64,000 nucleotides of DNA from positions 868,001 through 932,000 of the forward strand of contig NZ_CP107968.1 of NCBI RefSeq assembly GCF_036084755.1, read 5' to 3'. The DNA comes from Streptomyces sp. NBC_00370 (lineage in GTDB: Bacteria > Actinomycetota > Actinomycetes > Streptomycetales > Streptomycetaceae). The notes under the pieces are model-generated. The model ran no database searches. It was not told where the DNA came from and was given only the letters and a program-made list of their open reading frames with translations. Position numbers and translations under genes: made by a program. Positions 1-7,383 of the stretch are shown here, piece after piece (the first letter of the stretch is position 1; every line of letters begins with the position of its first letter).

Positions 1-641
1 AAGTCGCCCACTACGCGCTGCCCGGGATCCCCACCCGGGCCAGGGTCTCCCCGAGCGGGCGGCTGGCCGCCTGGACCGTCTTCGTCGGCGGCGACTCGTA
101 CGCGGGCACCGACTTCTCCACCCGCACCGCGATCCTCGACACCCGCACCGGGCGGCTCGATCCCTCCCTGGAGGCGTACCGGGTCACCAGGGACGGCCGC
201 GCCCTGCACGCCGCCGACATGAACTTCTGGGGAGTCACCTTCGCCGACGACCGGGTCTTCTACGCGACGATGGCGACCGGCGGAAAGACGTATCTGGTGC
301 GCGGCGATGTGACGACGCGTTCGCTCAGCACACTCCACACGAACGTCGAATGCCCGTCGCTGTCGCCGGACGGCACCCGGATCGCGTACAAGAAACGGGT
401 CGCCGGGCTGCCCGCCGACTCGCCCTGGCGGCTGTACGTGCTGGATCTGCGCACGATGCGCGAGACCGCGCTGGCCGAGCCGCGCAGCGTCGACGACCAG
501 GCGGTGTGGCAGGACGGGCGGACCGTCGTCTACTCGATGCCGAGCGACTTCGGCTCCGACCTCTACGCGCTGCCCGCCGACGGCACGGGCGCCCCTCACC
601 TGCTGATGCGGGCGGCGCTCGCCCCCGCCTATCCGCGCTGA
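1..641 (+). CDS. C-terminal part of a TolB-like beta-propeller protein (5' truncated)
   Basis: The reading frame is open from base 3 to the stop at 639-641, so the gene begins upstream of the window. The visible part has the periodic pattern of a six- or seven-bladed propeller: repeats of the type SPSGRLAAWTVF, LSPDGTRIAYKK and QDGRTVVYSM, each followed by an aspartate-rich turn, as in TolB/WD40-like proteins. It ends about 10 residues after the last blade. No catalytic domain is visible in this part, and the signal peptide, if any, is off the window. Its role is unknown; propellers of this kind in Streptomyces are often exported binding proteins. Confidence 0.7.
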   Translation, partial: VAHYALPGIPTRARVSPSGRLAAWTVFVGGDSYAGTDFSTRTAILDTRTGRLDPSLEAYRVTRDGRALHAADMNFWGVTFADDRVFYATMATGGKTYLVRGDVTTRSLSTLHTNVECPSLSPDGTRIAYKKRVAGLPADSPWRLYVLDLRTMRETALAEPRSVDDQAVWQDGRTVVYSMPSDFGSDLYALPADGTGAPHLLMRAALAPAYPR

Positions 642-770
642 CGGTCGCCCGTGCGAGTGATCGACACGGCGCGTCAACACCGCCTCACCGAGGGCGACGC
701 CTACCATGTCGGGCAGCCACGGGCGGCACTCCTCCGCCGCCGTGTCGTAGGTCCCGGCGAAAGGCGTGCG

Positions 771-1523
771 GTGAGCGATCACGGATCCGGACTCAGGGAG
801 TGGCTCGCCCAGAAGCTCAGGCCCAGGCTCGCCGTCCCGGCGCCCGCGGCCCCGCCCCGGCGGTACGGGCCGCCCGTCCTCACCGCCGACTTCACCAGCG
901 CCGAGCAGTGGGTGGCCGGCCGTTCCTGGGCCTATCCGGACGGCGGCCCGACCAATCCGGGCGACAACAAGCTCGACCATCTCGTGACCGATCCGCAGTT
1001 CAGCAGGGGCGGCACCTTCCGCGCCTGCCGCCGTGCCGACGGCGACTGGGACACCGGGCTGCTGACCACCGAGGGCAGCGCCGACGGTTTCATGGTCCGC
1101 GCCGGTGACATCCTCGACACGCGCGTGCGGCTGCCCGTGGAGACCGGCGCGTGGCCCGCCGTCTGGACCTGGTTCGAGGGCGGCAACGAGGTCGACGTCT
1201 TCGAGTACCACCCGGACAACCCCCATCTGCTGGAGCTGACCAACCATGTCAGGGGCGGCCACCGCGGCTACACGCACGCGTCCGTCGCGCCGGGCGCCTG
1301 GGTCGATCTAAAGGTCGAGTTCGGGGCCAGGTCCGTCGTCTGGTGGGTCAACGGGGTACGGGCCTTCGCCGACGGCCGCGGGGTGGGCCGGCACTGGCGG
1401 GCGTATCTCATCGTGAATCTGTCCGTCAGCGCCGGGATGTACCACCCCGCGCCAGCGCCGGACCTGACGGCGATGTCCTTCACCGTCGAGCATCTTCATG
1501 TCCACAGGGGCGATGACTTCTGA
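771..1523 (+). CDS. GH16-like glycoside hydrolase / concanavalin-fold protein, no signal peptide
   Basis: I start it at GTG 771 because GAAAGG lies 7-8 bases upstream; the frame stays open to 651 but the extra residues look non-coding. The 250-residue product contains EVDVFEYH, with E140, D142 and E145, which matches the GH16 catalytic pattern E-x-D-x-x-E (nucleophile, assisting Asp, acid/base). The preceding TGAWPAVWTW segment fits the GH16 strand before the active site. GH16 enzymes cleave beta-1,3/1,4-glucans or galactans. Unlike typical bacterial members it shows no signal peptide or binding module and is short, so it may be cytoplasmic or exported unusually. Substrate cannot be read from sequence. 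Confidence 0.72.
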   Translation: MSDHGSGLREWLAQKLRPRLAVPAPAAPPRRYGPPVLTADFTSAEQWVAGRSWAYPDGGPTNPGDNKLDHLVTDPQFSRGGTFRACRRADGDWDTGLLTTEGSADGFMVRAGDILDTRVRLPVETGAWPAVWTWFEGGNEVDVFEYHPDNPHLLELTNHVRGGHRGYTHASVAPGAWVDLKVEFGARSVVWWVNGVRAFADGRGVGRHWRAYLIVNLSVSAGMYHPAPAPDLTAMSFTVEHLHVHRGDDF

Positions 1524-1581
1524 CCGCCCGCGCGGTCAACAGTGGCAGACGGACGACGCATTCCTGACGAAGGAGAACGCC

Positions 1582-2061
1582 ATGCCTCAGATCACGCCCA
1601 ACCTGTGGTTCGACACCCAGGGCCAGCAGGCGGCCGAGTTCTACGTCTCGGTGTTCCCGAACTCGAAGATCACGAACATCCTCCACTACGGCGAGGCGGG
1701 CCCCGGCCCGGCCGGCTCGGTGCTGACCGTCGACTTCGTGCTGGACGGCCAGCCCTACACGGCGATCAACGGCGGCCCGCAGTTCACGTTCGACGAGGCG
1801 ATCTCGCTGCTGATCAACTGCGCCGACCAGGACGAGGTCGACTACTACTGGGACAAGCTCACCGACGGCGGCGAAGAGGTCCAGTGCGGCTGGCTCAAGG
1901 ACAAGTACGGGCTGTCCTGGCAGGTCGTCCCGGTCGGGATGGCGGACGTGCTGGGCGACCCCGACCCCGCGCGGTCCGAGCGCGCCGTCAAGGCCATGTT
2001 CGCCATGAAGAAGATCGACCTGGCGGGGCTGCGGGCGGCGGCCGACGGCACGGACGGCTAG
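1582..2061 (+). CDS. VOC-superfamily protein of the PhnB / 3-demethylubiquinone-methyltransferase-like type
   Basis: ATG 1582 has AAGGAG 7 bases upstream, which decides the start over earlier in-frame codons. The 159-residue product begins ITPNLWFDTQGQQAAEFYVSVFP, the hallmark of PF06983-type VOC proteins, with the paired beta-alpha-beta-beta-beta units and a C-terminal tail KAMFAMKKIDLAGLRAA typical of this group. Members are metal-binding or degenerate glyoxalase-fold proteins; most have no proven reaction, and the methyltransferase name is historical. It lies 58 bases after the GH16-like gene and may share its transcript. The stop codon lies inside the left arm of the inverted repeat at 2058-2142. 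Confidence 0.85.
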   Translation: MPQITPNLWFDTQGQQAAEFYVSVFPNSKITNILHYGEAGPGPAGSVLTVDFVLDGQPYTAINGGPQFTFDEAISLLINCADQDEVDYYWDKLTDGGEEVQCGWLKDKYGLSWQVVPVGMADVLGDPDPARSERAVKAMFAMKKIDLAGLRAAADGTDG

Positions 2062-2142
2062 GGCCTCTCGTCTGGATCATGCCGGGCTCGCATGCCCTGG
2101 CACCGCGCCCTGATCCGGCCTGATCCAAACGAAAGGCCCTAG
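2058..2142. repeat. 22-bp inverted-repeat element between convergent genes (MITE-like / bidirectional terminator)
   Basis: Left arm 2058-2079 and right arm 2121-2142 are inverted copies of one another at 20 of 22 positions; the left arm begins CTAGGGCCTCTCG and the right arm ends CGAAAGGCCCTAG. The 41-base spacer contains a further GATCCGGCC/GATCC duplication. The element starts inside the stop codon of the VOC gene and ends one base before the stop of the convergent transpeptidase gene. It could act as a terminator for both. Similar GGGCCTTTCGTTTGGATC-type ends are, as far as I recall, frequent in Streptomyces genomes, which would make it a mobile miniature element, but I could not check copy number. 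Confidence 0.65.
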
Positions 2143-2143
2143 G

Positions 2144-3232
2144 TCAGAAGATCGTGGCGGCCGTCTGCGCCCCGCCGGCACTCCCGGCCAGCCACTTCGA
2201 CCACGACAGGTTGAAGGCCGCGTACCCGTTGTCGGCGGCGGCCTTGCCGCGCGGTGAGCCGGTGATGGTGACCGGGTCACCCTGCTTCACGTAGTTGTAG
2301 AACCACTTCGCGTCGGCCATCGACAGGTGGACGCAGCCGTGCGAGCCCACGCTGTGTCCCGGGTACGGGTCACCGGTGGAGTAGTGGATGTAGGTGCCCG
2401 AGGTGGTGAGGTGGACGTCCCACGGCAGCTTCAGGTCGTAGAAGTCCTTGTCCTTCTTGTCGCAGCTGATCCCGACGCTGCACGAGGTCATATGGACGGT
2501 GCGCTCCTTGTCGATCACCGCCATGGTGCCGTTCCAGGACGGCCAGTCCTTGCTGCCCGCGTCGATCGGGAGCGTACGGACGGGGGCGCCGTTCTTCGTG
2601 ATCTTCAGGGTGTGGCCGGGTACGGAGACGGCGGCCTCGACGTCGTCACCGATGGTGAACGAGTGCTCGTAGTCGTGGGTCCCGAGGCGGCCGTTCCCGT
2701 TGCTCACCCCGGTCAGCTCGGCGTCGACCCTGACCTGCGTACCGGACTTCCAGTAGCTCTGGGGGCGCCAGTCCACGCGGGTGCCGCTGAACCAGTGCCA
2801 GGCGCCGGTGGTGGGCTCCGACGCGGAGACCTTGAGGTGCTGCTCGACGTCCGCGCGGGCCGAGGCCGCGACCGGGTTGCTGAAGACCACCGAGATCGGC
2901 ATGGCCACGCCGACCGTGGCGTCGGTCTGCGGGGTGATCGTGTTCAGCAGCATCGGCTGCGGGGGCTTCGGCTTGGGGTCGGGCTTCGGTGGCGCGGGCG
3001 TCGACGACGAGGCGAGCGCGGAGGCGGAGAGAGAGGCTGAAGGGGAGGGCGAGGCCGAGGCGGAGGTCGATGCCACGGGCTGCTGGTGCGCACTCACGGT
3101 CGGTGAGACCGGTGGCTTCGCGTCGGCGGCGGCCGAGACACTGCCGCCGCAGGCACTGGCGCCCGCGATCACCGCGCCCGTCGCCAGTGCGATCCCTATG
3201 CTGCTCCTGCTTCGGCCCATGCGCACGCGCAT
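2144..3232 (-). CDS. L,D-transpeptidase lipoprotein (YkuD catalytic domain)
   Basis: The product is a 362-residue lipoprotein. Residues 12-28 form a lipid-modification signal ending AGASAC, with C28 as the lipidated residue. A Ser/Ala/Pro linker (about 45-95) is followed by an Ig-like domain (about 95-200) and a YkuD domain with the signature HSVGSHGCVHLS, catalytic C300. Such enzymes make 3-3 cross-links in peptidoglycan outside the membrane; Ig-YkuD architecture is the usual actinobacterial form. The start could also be the Met at position 5. A TTACAC/GTGTAA inverted repeat lies 64 bases upstream. The gene lies downstream of the co-directional DUF2252 gene, with a 98-base gap that probably holds its own promoter. 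Confidence 0.93.
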   Translation of the reverse strand: MRVRMGRSRSSIGIALATGAVIAGASACGGSVSAAADAKPPVSPTVSAHQQPVASTSASASPSPSASLSASALASSSTPAPPKPDPKPKPPQPMLLNTITPQTDATVGVAMPISVVFSNPVAASARADVEQHLKVSASEPTTGAWHWFSGTRVDWRPQSYWKSGTQVRVDAELTGVSNGNGRLGTHDYEHSFTIGDDVEAAVSVPGHTLKITKNGAPVRTLPIDAGSKDWPSWNGTMAVIDKERTVHMTSCSVGISCDKKDKDFYDLKLPWDVHLTTSGTYIHYSTGDPYPGHSVGSHGCVHLSMADAKWFYNYVKQGDPVTITGSPRGKAAADNGYAAFNLSWSKWLAGSAGGAQTAATIF

Positions 3233-3295
3233 ATTCCACTCGCCACTTCTTCAGAGGTCCGATATCCCTGGAGATACGGATTTCCGTGCCCATGG

Positions 3296-3312
3296 TTACA
3301 CGAATGGTGTAA
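3296..3312 (-). promoter_or_regulatory. Perfect inverted repeat TTACAC-N5-GTGTAA upstream of the L,D-transpeptidase
   Basis: A 6-bp perfect inverted repeat with a 5-base spacer sits in the only gap (3233-3330) between the transpeptidase start and the DUF2252 stop. The position fits an operator or promoter-proximal site for the transpeptidase gene. No regulator is encoded next to it, so the binding protein is unknown. Confidence 0.35.
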
Positions 3313-3330
3313 AACAACGGCCAAAGCTGG

Positions 3331-4749
3331 TCAGGTCGTGACCGCAATCACGCGCCCCGTGCCGATCGCCTCGGTCAGCGCGCGGTGGTCGCGTTCGTTC
3401 TGGTCGGCGTAGCTCTCGGCGAACCCCACCAGCGCCCGGTCGAAGACGTCCCCGGCGCCCAGATAGGCGGCGACGGCGATCCGGTCCCCCGACCTGGCGT
3501 GCGCGCGGGCCAGGGTGGCGCCGCAGAGTTCGCCGAAGACCCGCATCCCGCGCGGCACCATGATCTGGGGTACGGCGACGCCCTTCCAGTCGTTGAACTG
3601 CCGGATGTAGAAGTCCCGTTGCCTGTCGTCGAGGCCCTGGACCCGGTCCCAGCCGAGGAAGATGTCACCGACGGACTGCATGAGCCGCTGGCCGGCGACG
3701 ACCCGGCAGCCCTGGTTGTCGTAGACACTTCCGCCGACATGCTCGGCGAGCACCGAGGTGTCGGCCTCCTTGGCCTGGAGGATAAGCGGGTCCTGATCGT
3801 CCTTGCCGAGGAGCAGCACGATCCAGCAGCGGGTGCCGACACTGCCCACGCCGACCACCTTGCGGGCGATGTCGACCACCCGGTACTGCTGGAGCAGATG
3901 CCTGCGGTCCATGGACAGGCTGCCCGCGTACCGGTCGACGAGTTCGCGCAGGCCCGCCTCCAGCCGGTCACGCTCGGCGCCGGGCAGCATGTCGTCCAGC
4001 GGCACGATCAGCGGCGGGTCGGCCACGAAGCGGCGCTCGCCGTGCAGCAGGTGGGTGAGCTTTTCGAACGCCCGCAGATTGTCCCTGGTCCTGGCCTTCC
4101 CCACCGCCTTGGTGACGCGCCCGCGGCCCCGCTTGTCGAGCCGCTTACCGGCCGTGGCGCGCAGTTCCTCGACGTCGGCGCGCTCGTACCAGACGGCCAG
4201 GTTGCCCAGCCCGGCGAAGTACCGCATGCGCTCGCGGTACGAGCCCACGGCGGCCCGGACGATCGCGGCGCGCTCCTTGGCCGAGTAGCCGTTCTCGCGG
4301 CCCGCGATCACCAGGCTGGCGGCCAGCCGTTTGACGTCCCACTCCCAGGGTCCTGGCAGGGTCTCGTCGAAGTCGTTGATGTCGAACATCAGACGCCGCT
4401 CGGGCGAGGCGAGCAGCCGGAAGTTCATCAGATGCGCGTCACCGCAGAGCTGGGCGGTGAGACCGGTGCGCGGCGCCGCGCCCAGGTCGGCGGCCATGAT
4501 GGCAGCGGCGCCCCGGTAGAAGCGGAACGGCGACTCAGCCATGCGTCCGTAGCGGATCGGGACGAGATCCGGTACGCGCGTGGCGGACTGGCTCTCGATC
4601 ACGTCGATCGGGTCGGGGCGGCCGGCTGCGGCGGTGAATTCGCCGTGCGCCGATCTCGGCAGGATCCGGCGGGCGGCCTTGCCCGCCGCCGCGCGCTCGG
4701 TCGGGGTCAGATAGGTCCCGCCTGCGGCCGGGGTGATGGAGGTCTGCAT
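3331..4749 (-). CDS. DUF2252 family protein (kinase-like fold)
   Basis: I start it at ATG 4749, where GGAAGG lies 6-7 bases upstream; the frame continues beyond but with low-complexity nonsense. The 472-residue product matches DUF2252: the CGDAHLMNFR segment (G-D-x-H-x-x-N, as in aminoglycoside-kinase-like catalytic loops) followed by FDINDFDET, analogous to a metal-binding DFD motif. This suggests a kinase-related fold, but no substrate is known for the family. The C-terminal half contains the conserved QAKEA and VGVGSVGTRC segments. No signal peptide, so cytoplasmic. It is probably monocistronic; the small secreted-protein gene upstream is separated by 194 bases. Confidence 0.88.
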   Translation of the reverse strand: MQTSITPAAGGTYLTPTERAAAGKAARRILPRSAHGEFTAAAGRPDPIDVIESQSATRVPDLVPIRYGRMAESPFRFYRGAAAIMAADLGAAPRTGLTAQLCGDAHLMNFRLLASPERRLMFDINDFDETLPGPWEWDVKRLAASLVIAGRENGYSAKERAAIVRAAVGSYRERMRYFAGLGNLAVWYERADVEELRATAGKRLDKRGRGRVTKAVGKARTRDNLRAFEKLTHLLHGERRFVADPPLIVPLDDMLPGAERDRLEAGLRELVDRYAGSLSMDRRHLLQQYRVVDIARKVVGVGSVGTRCWIVLLLGKDDQDPLILQAKEADTSVLAEHVGGSVYDNQGCRVVAGQRLMQSVGDIFLGWDRVQGLDDRQRDFYIRQFNDWKGVAVPQIMVPRGMRVFGELCGATLARAHARSGDRIAVAAYLGAGDVFDRALVGFAESYADQNERDHRALTEAIGTGRVIAVTT

Positions 4750-4943
4750 GGCGGCCCTTCCCGTCGTCCCGACGAGCCGGACGCTCTCGCCCCAGGGGCT
4801 GACCTGGCCCCCTCCATTCTCCGCCGCCCGCCGGGCGGCGCATCTCGGCGGCTCGGACAGGCGCGGACAGGCTCGGACAGCGGCGGACGGACGGGTGGCC
4901 GGGCACCAGGGGTGCCCGGCCACCGGGTCGCTCAGGAGAGTGG

Positions 4944-5189
4944 TCAGTGCAGCAGGTCGTTGCCGGACTTCACCACCTGCGTGCCGCCCTTGACCACGCC
5001 CTGCACCGCGGCCGCCTTCTCCCCCAGGGCTCCGTCGGCCACGGGCTTGACCTCTCCGCCGGCTGCCGCCGCCGTCTGGGCCGCACCGCTGAGGGTGCCG
5101 CCGAAGTCGAGGGCCTGGGCCGAGGGGGAAAGGGCGGCGAGGAAGGCGGAACCTGCCGCCGCGGCAGTGAGGATTCGACGCATGTTCAT
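4944..5189 (-). CDS. Small secreted protein, unknown function
   Basis: An 81-residue product with a clear Sec signal: MNMRRILTAAAAG, a hydrophobic run, and a likely cleavage after SAQA near residue 26. The mature part of about 55 residues is rich in Ala, Gly and Val (EVKPVADGALGEKAAAVQG) with no cysteine and no recognisable domain. Small secreted proteins of this composition are common and conserved in Streptomyces. Start could be M1 or M3; no strong ribosome site is visible for either. Nothing in the neighbourhood indicates a role. Confidence 0.7.
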   Translation of the reverse strand: MNMRRILTAAAAGSAFLAALSPSAQALDFGGTLSGAAQTAAAAGGEVKPVADGALGEKAAAVQGVVKGGTQVVKSGNDLLH

Positions 5190-5236
5190 GATCCGTACAA
5201 CGCACGGGCCGGGCGGAGGTCACGGTTCCGTTCGGC

Positions 5237-6040
5237 TCAGGGCTTGAGTCCCACACCCGCGACGGACTCCACCCGGCCGAAGTCGCCGGTGTCGTCCGGG
5301 TCGGGCCGCCACTCGGACGTCATGACGATGCCGGGCTCGACGAGTTCGAGTCCGGCGAAGAACTCGCCGATCTGCGCCGGCGGCCTGAGGTGGTACGAAC
5401 TGGCCGAGTTGGCGTTGTAGACCGCGATGGCCTGGTTCGCCGTCTCGTTGCCGTCGGTGCCGTCGCTGAGCGCCAGATAACTGCCCGACGGCAGGGCGGC
5501 GAGCATCTCCTCCACCACGTCCTGCGGCTTCTCCGCGTCGGACAGCTGCCCCATCATGCCGAGCATCGTCAGCCCCACCGGACGGCTGAAGTCCAGCGTC
5601 TTGGCCGCCTCCGCGAGGATCTTGCCGGCGTCGAGCACATCGGCGTCGATGTACGCGCAGGCACCGTCGGGGGTGCTGGTGAGCAGCGCCCTCGCGTGGG
5701 TGAGGACCAGCGGGTCGTTGTCGACGTAGACGATCCGGGACTCGGGCGCCAGCCGCTGGGCCACCTCGTGGGTGTTGTTGGCGGTGGGCAGGCCCGTGCC
5801 GATGTCCAGGAACTGCCGGATCCCCGCCTCGCCCGCCAGGAAGCGGACCGAGCGGGCGAGGAAGGCCCGCTGCGCGCGGGCGATACGGGCGATGTCGGGG
5901 AACGTCTTGAGGATGACGTCGCCGGTCTCGGCGTCGACGGGGTAATGGTCCTTGCCGCCCAGAAGGTAGTTCCATACGCGCGCCGAGTGCGGACGGTCCG
6001 TCTTCAGTCTGAGGGCGAGGGGGTCTTGGGGAGTGCTCAT
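5237..6040 (-). CDS. DUF574 (PF04672) SAM-dependent methyltransferase, copy 1
   Basis: The frame extends far upstream, but ATG 6040 gives the family-typical N-terminus with RVWNYLLGGKDHYPVDAE, so I use it (267 residues). The Rossmann core is visible: IRQFLDIGTGLPTANNTH (SAM-binding glycine motif), IVYVDNDPLVL with the acidic residue after strand 2, and a third strand before DVLDAGK. This family is expanded in Streptomyces; substrates are not known. A second member lies at 27173-27973 with the same order of motifs. The start lies 97 bases from the divergent PLP-enzyme gene, so the two share a promoter region. Confidence 0.88.
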   Translation of the reverse strand: MSTPQDPLALRLKTDRPHSARVWNYLLGGKDHYPVDAETGDVILKTFPDIARIARAQRAFLARSVRFLAGEAGIRQFLDIGTGLPTANNTHEVAQRLAPESRIVYVDNDPLVLTHARALLTSTPDGACAYIDADVLDAGKILAEAAKTLDFSRPVGLTMLGMMGQLSDAEKPQDVVEEMLAALPSGSYLALSDGTDGNETANQAIAVYNANSASSYHLRPPAQIGEFFAGLELVEPGIVMTSEWRPDPDDTGDFGRVESVAGVGLKP

Positions 6041-6137
6041 GGCCAAAGCTTCACATATCCAGTGGATCTGTACCCGGGGATTGCACAATGCCTGTTCGAT
6101 TAGGCTCACCAGCCCCGACATGAACAGGGAGTTCTCC

Positions 6138-7352
6138 ATGACGTACGACGTCGAGGCGGTCCGCGCGCAGTTCCCGGCGCTGCGGGCCGGGGGCGCGCAT
6201 TTCGACGGGCCCGGCGGTACGCAGACGCCTCGGCCCGTCATCGACGCGATCGGCGAGGCGCTCGCGGGACCGCTGTCGAACGGCGGCGGCGGCAGGACCG
6301 CCGGGGAGCGCAGCGCGGGCGAGCTTGTCGTGGCCGCGCGCCGGGCGATGGCCGATCTGCTCGGCACCGAACCGTCGGAGATCGTCTTCGGCCGCAGCGC
6401 GACGCAGCTGACGTACGACCTGTCCCGGACGCTGGCCGCGTCCTGGGCGCCGGGTGACGAGGTGGTCGTGACCCGGCTGGACCATGACGCCAATGTGCGC
6501 CCGTGGATCCAGGCGGCGCAGGCCGCCGGGGCGACCGTACGGTGGGCGGACTTCGACCCTGCGTCGGGCGAGCTGACCGCCGACGACGTCCGCGCCGTCC
6601 TCTCGGAGCGCACCCGGCTGGTCGCCGTCACGGCCGCATCGAACCTCATCGGCACCCGGCCGCCGGTCCCGGAGATCGCCCGGCTCGTGCATGAGGCGGG
6701 CGCGCTGCTCCATGTCGACGCCGTGCACGCGGCGGCACACACCTATGTGGACAGGGACGCGCTCGGCGCGGACTTCCTGGTCTGCTCCCCTTACAAGTTC
6801 TGCGGGCCGCATCTGGGGGTGCTCGCCGGGCGGGCCGAACTGCTGGAGGGGCTGCGGCCCGACAAGCTGGTGCCGTCCGCCGACACCGTGCCCGAGCGGT
6901 TCGAACTGGGCACGCTGCCTTACGAATTCCTCGCCGGCGTGCGCGCCGCGGTGGATTTCTTCGCCGCGCTCGCCGGACCCGCGGAGGGGTCGCGGCGCGC
7001 GCGGCTGGCCGGCTCGTTCGCCGCGCTGGAGGCGCATGAGGATGTCCTGCGATCCCGGATCGAGGAGGCGCTGGGCGCGTTCCCGTCCGTCACGCTGTAC
7101 TCGCGGGCCCGGCGCCGCACACCGACGCTGCTGCTCGGCTTCGAGGGCCGCGAAGCGCAGGACGCGTACCGCTTTCTCGCCGACCGTGGGGTCGTCGCGC
7201 CCGCCGGTTCGTTCTACGCGGTGGAGGCGTCCCGGAGGCTCGGTCTCGGCGACACCGGCGCGCTGCGGGTGGGGCTCGCCCCGTACACGAACGCCGACGA
7301 CGTCGAGCGGCTGATCAGCGGCCTCGGCGACTTCCTGGGCCGGGCCGCGTAG
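6138..7352 (+). CDS. PLP-dependent cysteine-desulfurase-like aminotransferase (class V fold)
   Basis: ATG 6138 has GGGAG 6 bases upstream and gives a 404-residue product; an in-frame ATG at 6120 is less well placed. The sequence has the class V fold: FDGPGGTQTPRPVIDAI near the N-terminus, GRSATQLTYDLSR, HVDAVHAAAHTYVD (Asp that pairs with the PLP ring) and VCSPYKFCGPHLG with K220 as the Schiff-base lysine. It resembles the VC1184-type subfamily of cysteine desulfurase-like proteins rather than IscS/SufS, and no sulfur-assembly genes are nearby, so the substrate is open. The end of the gene is inside a perfect hairpin (7331-7368). Confidence 0.88.
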   Translation: MTYDVEAVRAQFPALRAGGAHFDGPGGTQTPRPVIDAIGEALAGPLSNGGGGRTAGERSAGELVVAARRAMADLLGTEPSEIVFGRSATQLTYDLSRTLAASWAPGDEVVVTRLDHDANVRPWIQAAQAAGATVRWADFDPASGELTADDVRAVLSERTRLVAVTAASNLIGTRPPVPEIARLVHEAGALLHVDAVHAAAHTYVDRDALGADFLVCSPYKFCGPHLGVLAGRAELLEGLRPDKLVPSADTVPERFELGTLPYEFLAGVRAAVDFFAALAGPAEGSRRARLAGSFAALEAHEDVLRSRIEEALGAFPSVTLYSRARRRTPTLLLGFEGREAQDAYRFLADRGVVAPAGSFYAVEASRRLGLGDTGALRVGLAPYTNADDVERLISGLGDFLGRAA

Positions 7353-7368
7353 CGCCCGGCCCAGGAAG
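7331..7368. terminator. Perfect 15-bp hairpin between convergent genes
   Basis: CTTCCTGGGCCGGGC at 7331-7345 is exactly complementary to 7354-7368, with an 8-base loop containing the stop codon of the PLP-enzyme gene. It lies between that gene and the convergent histidine kinase gene (stop at 7384) and can serve as a terminator in both directions. There is no T-tract, which is usual for Streptomyces. Confidence 0.75.
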
Positions 7369-7383
7369 GGCGGCGGTCCCCTG

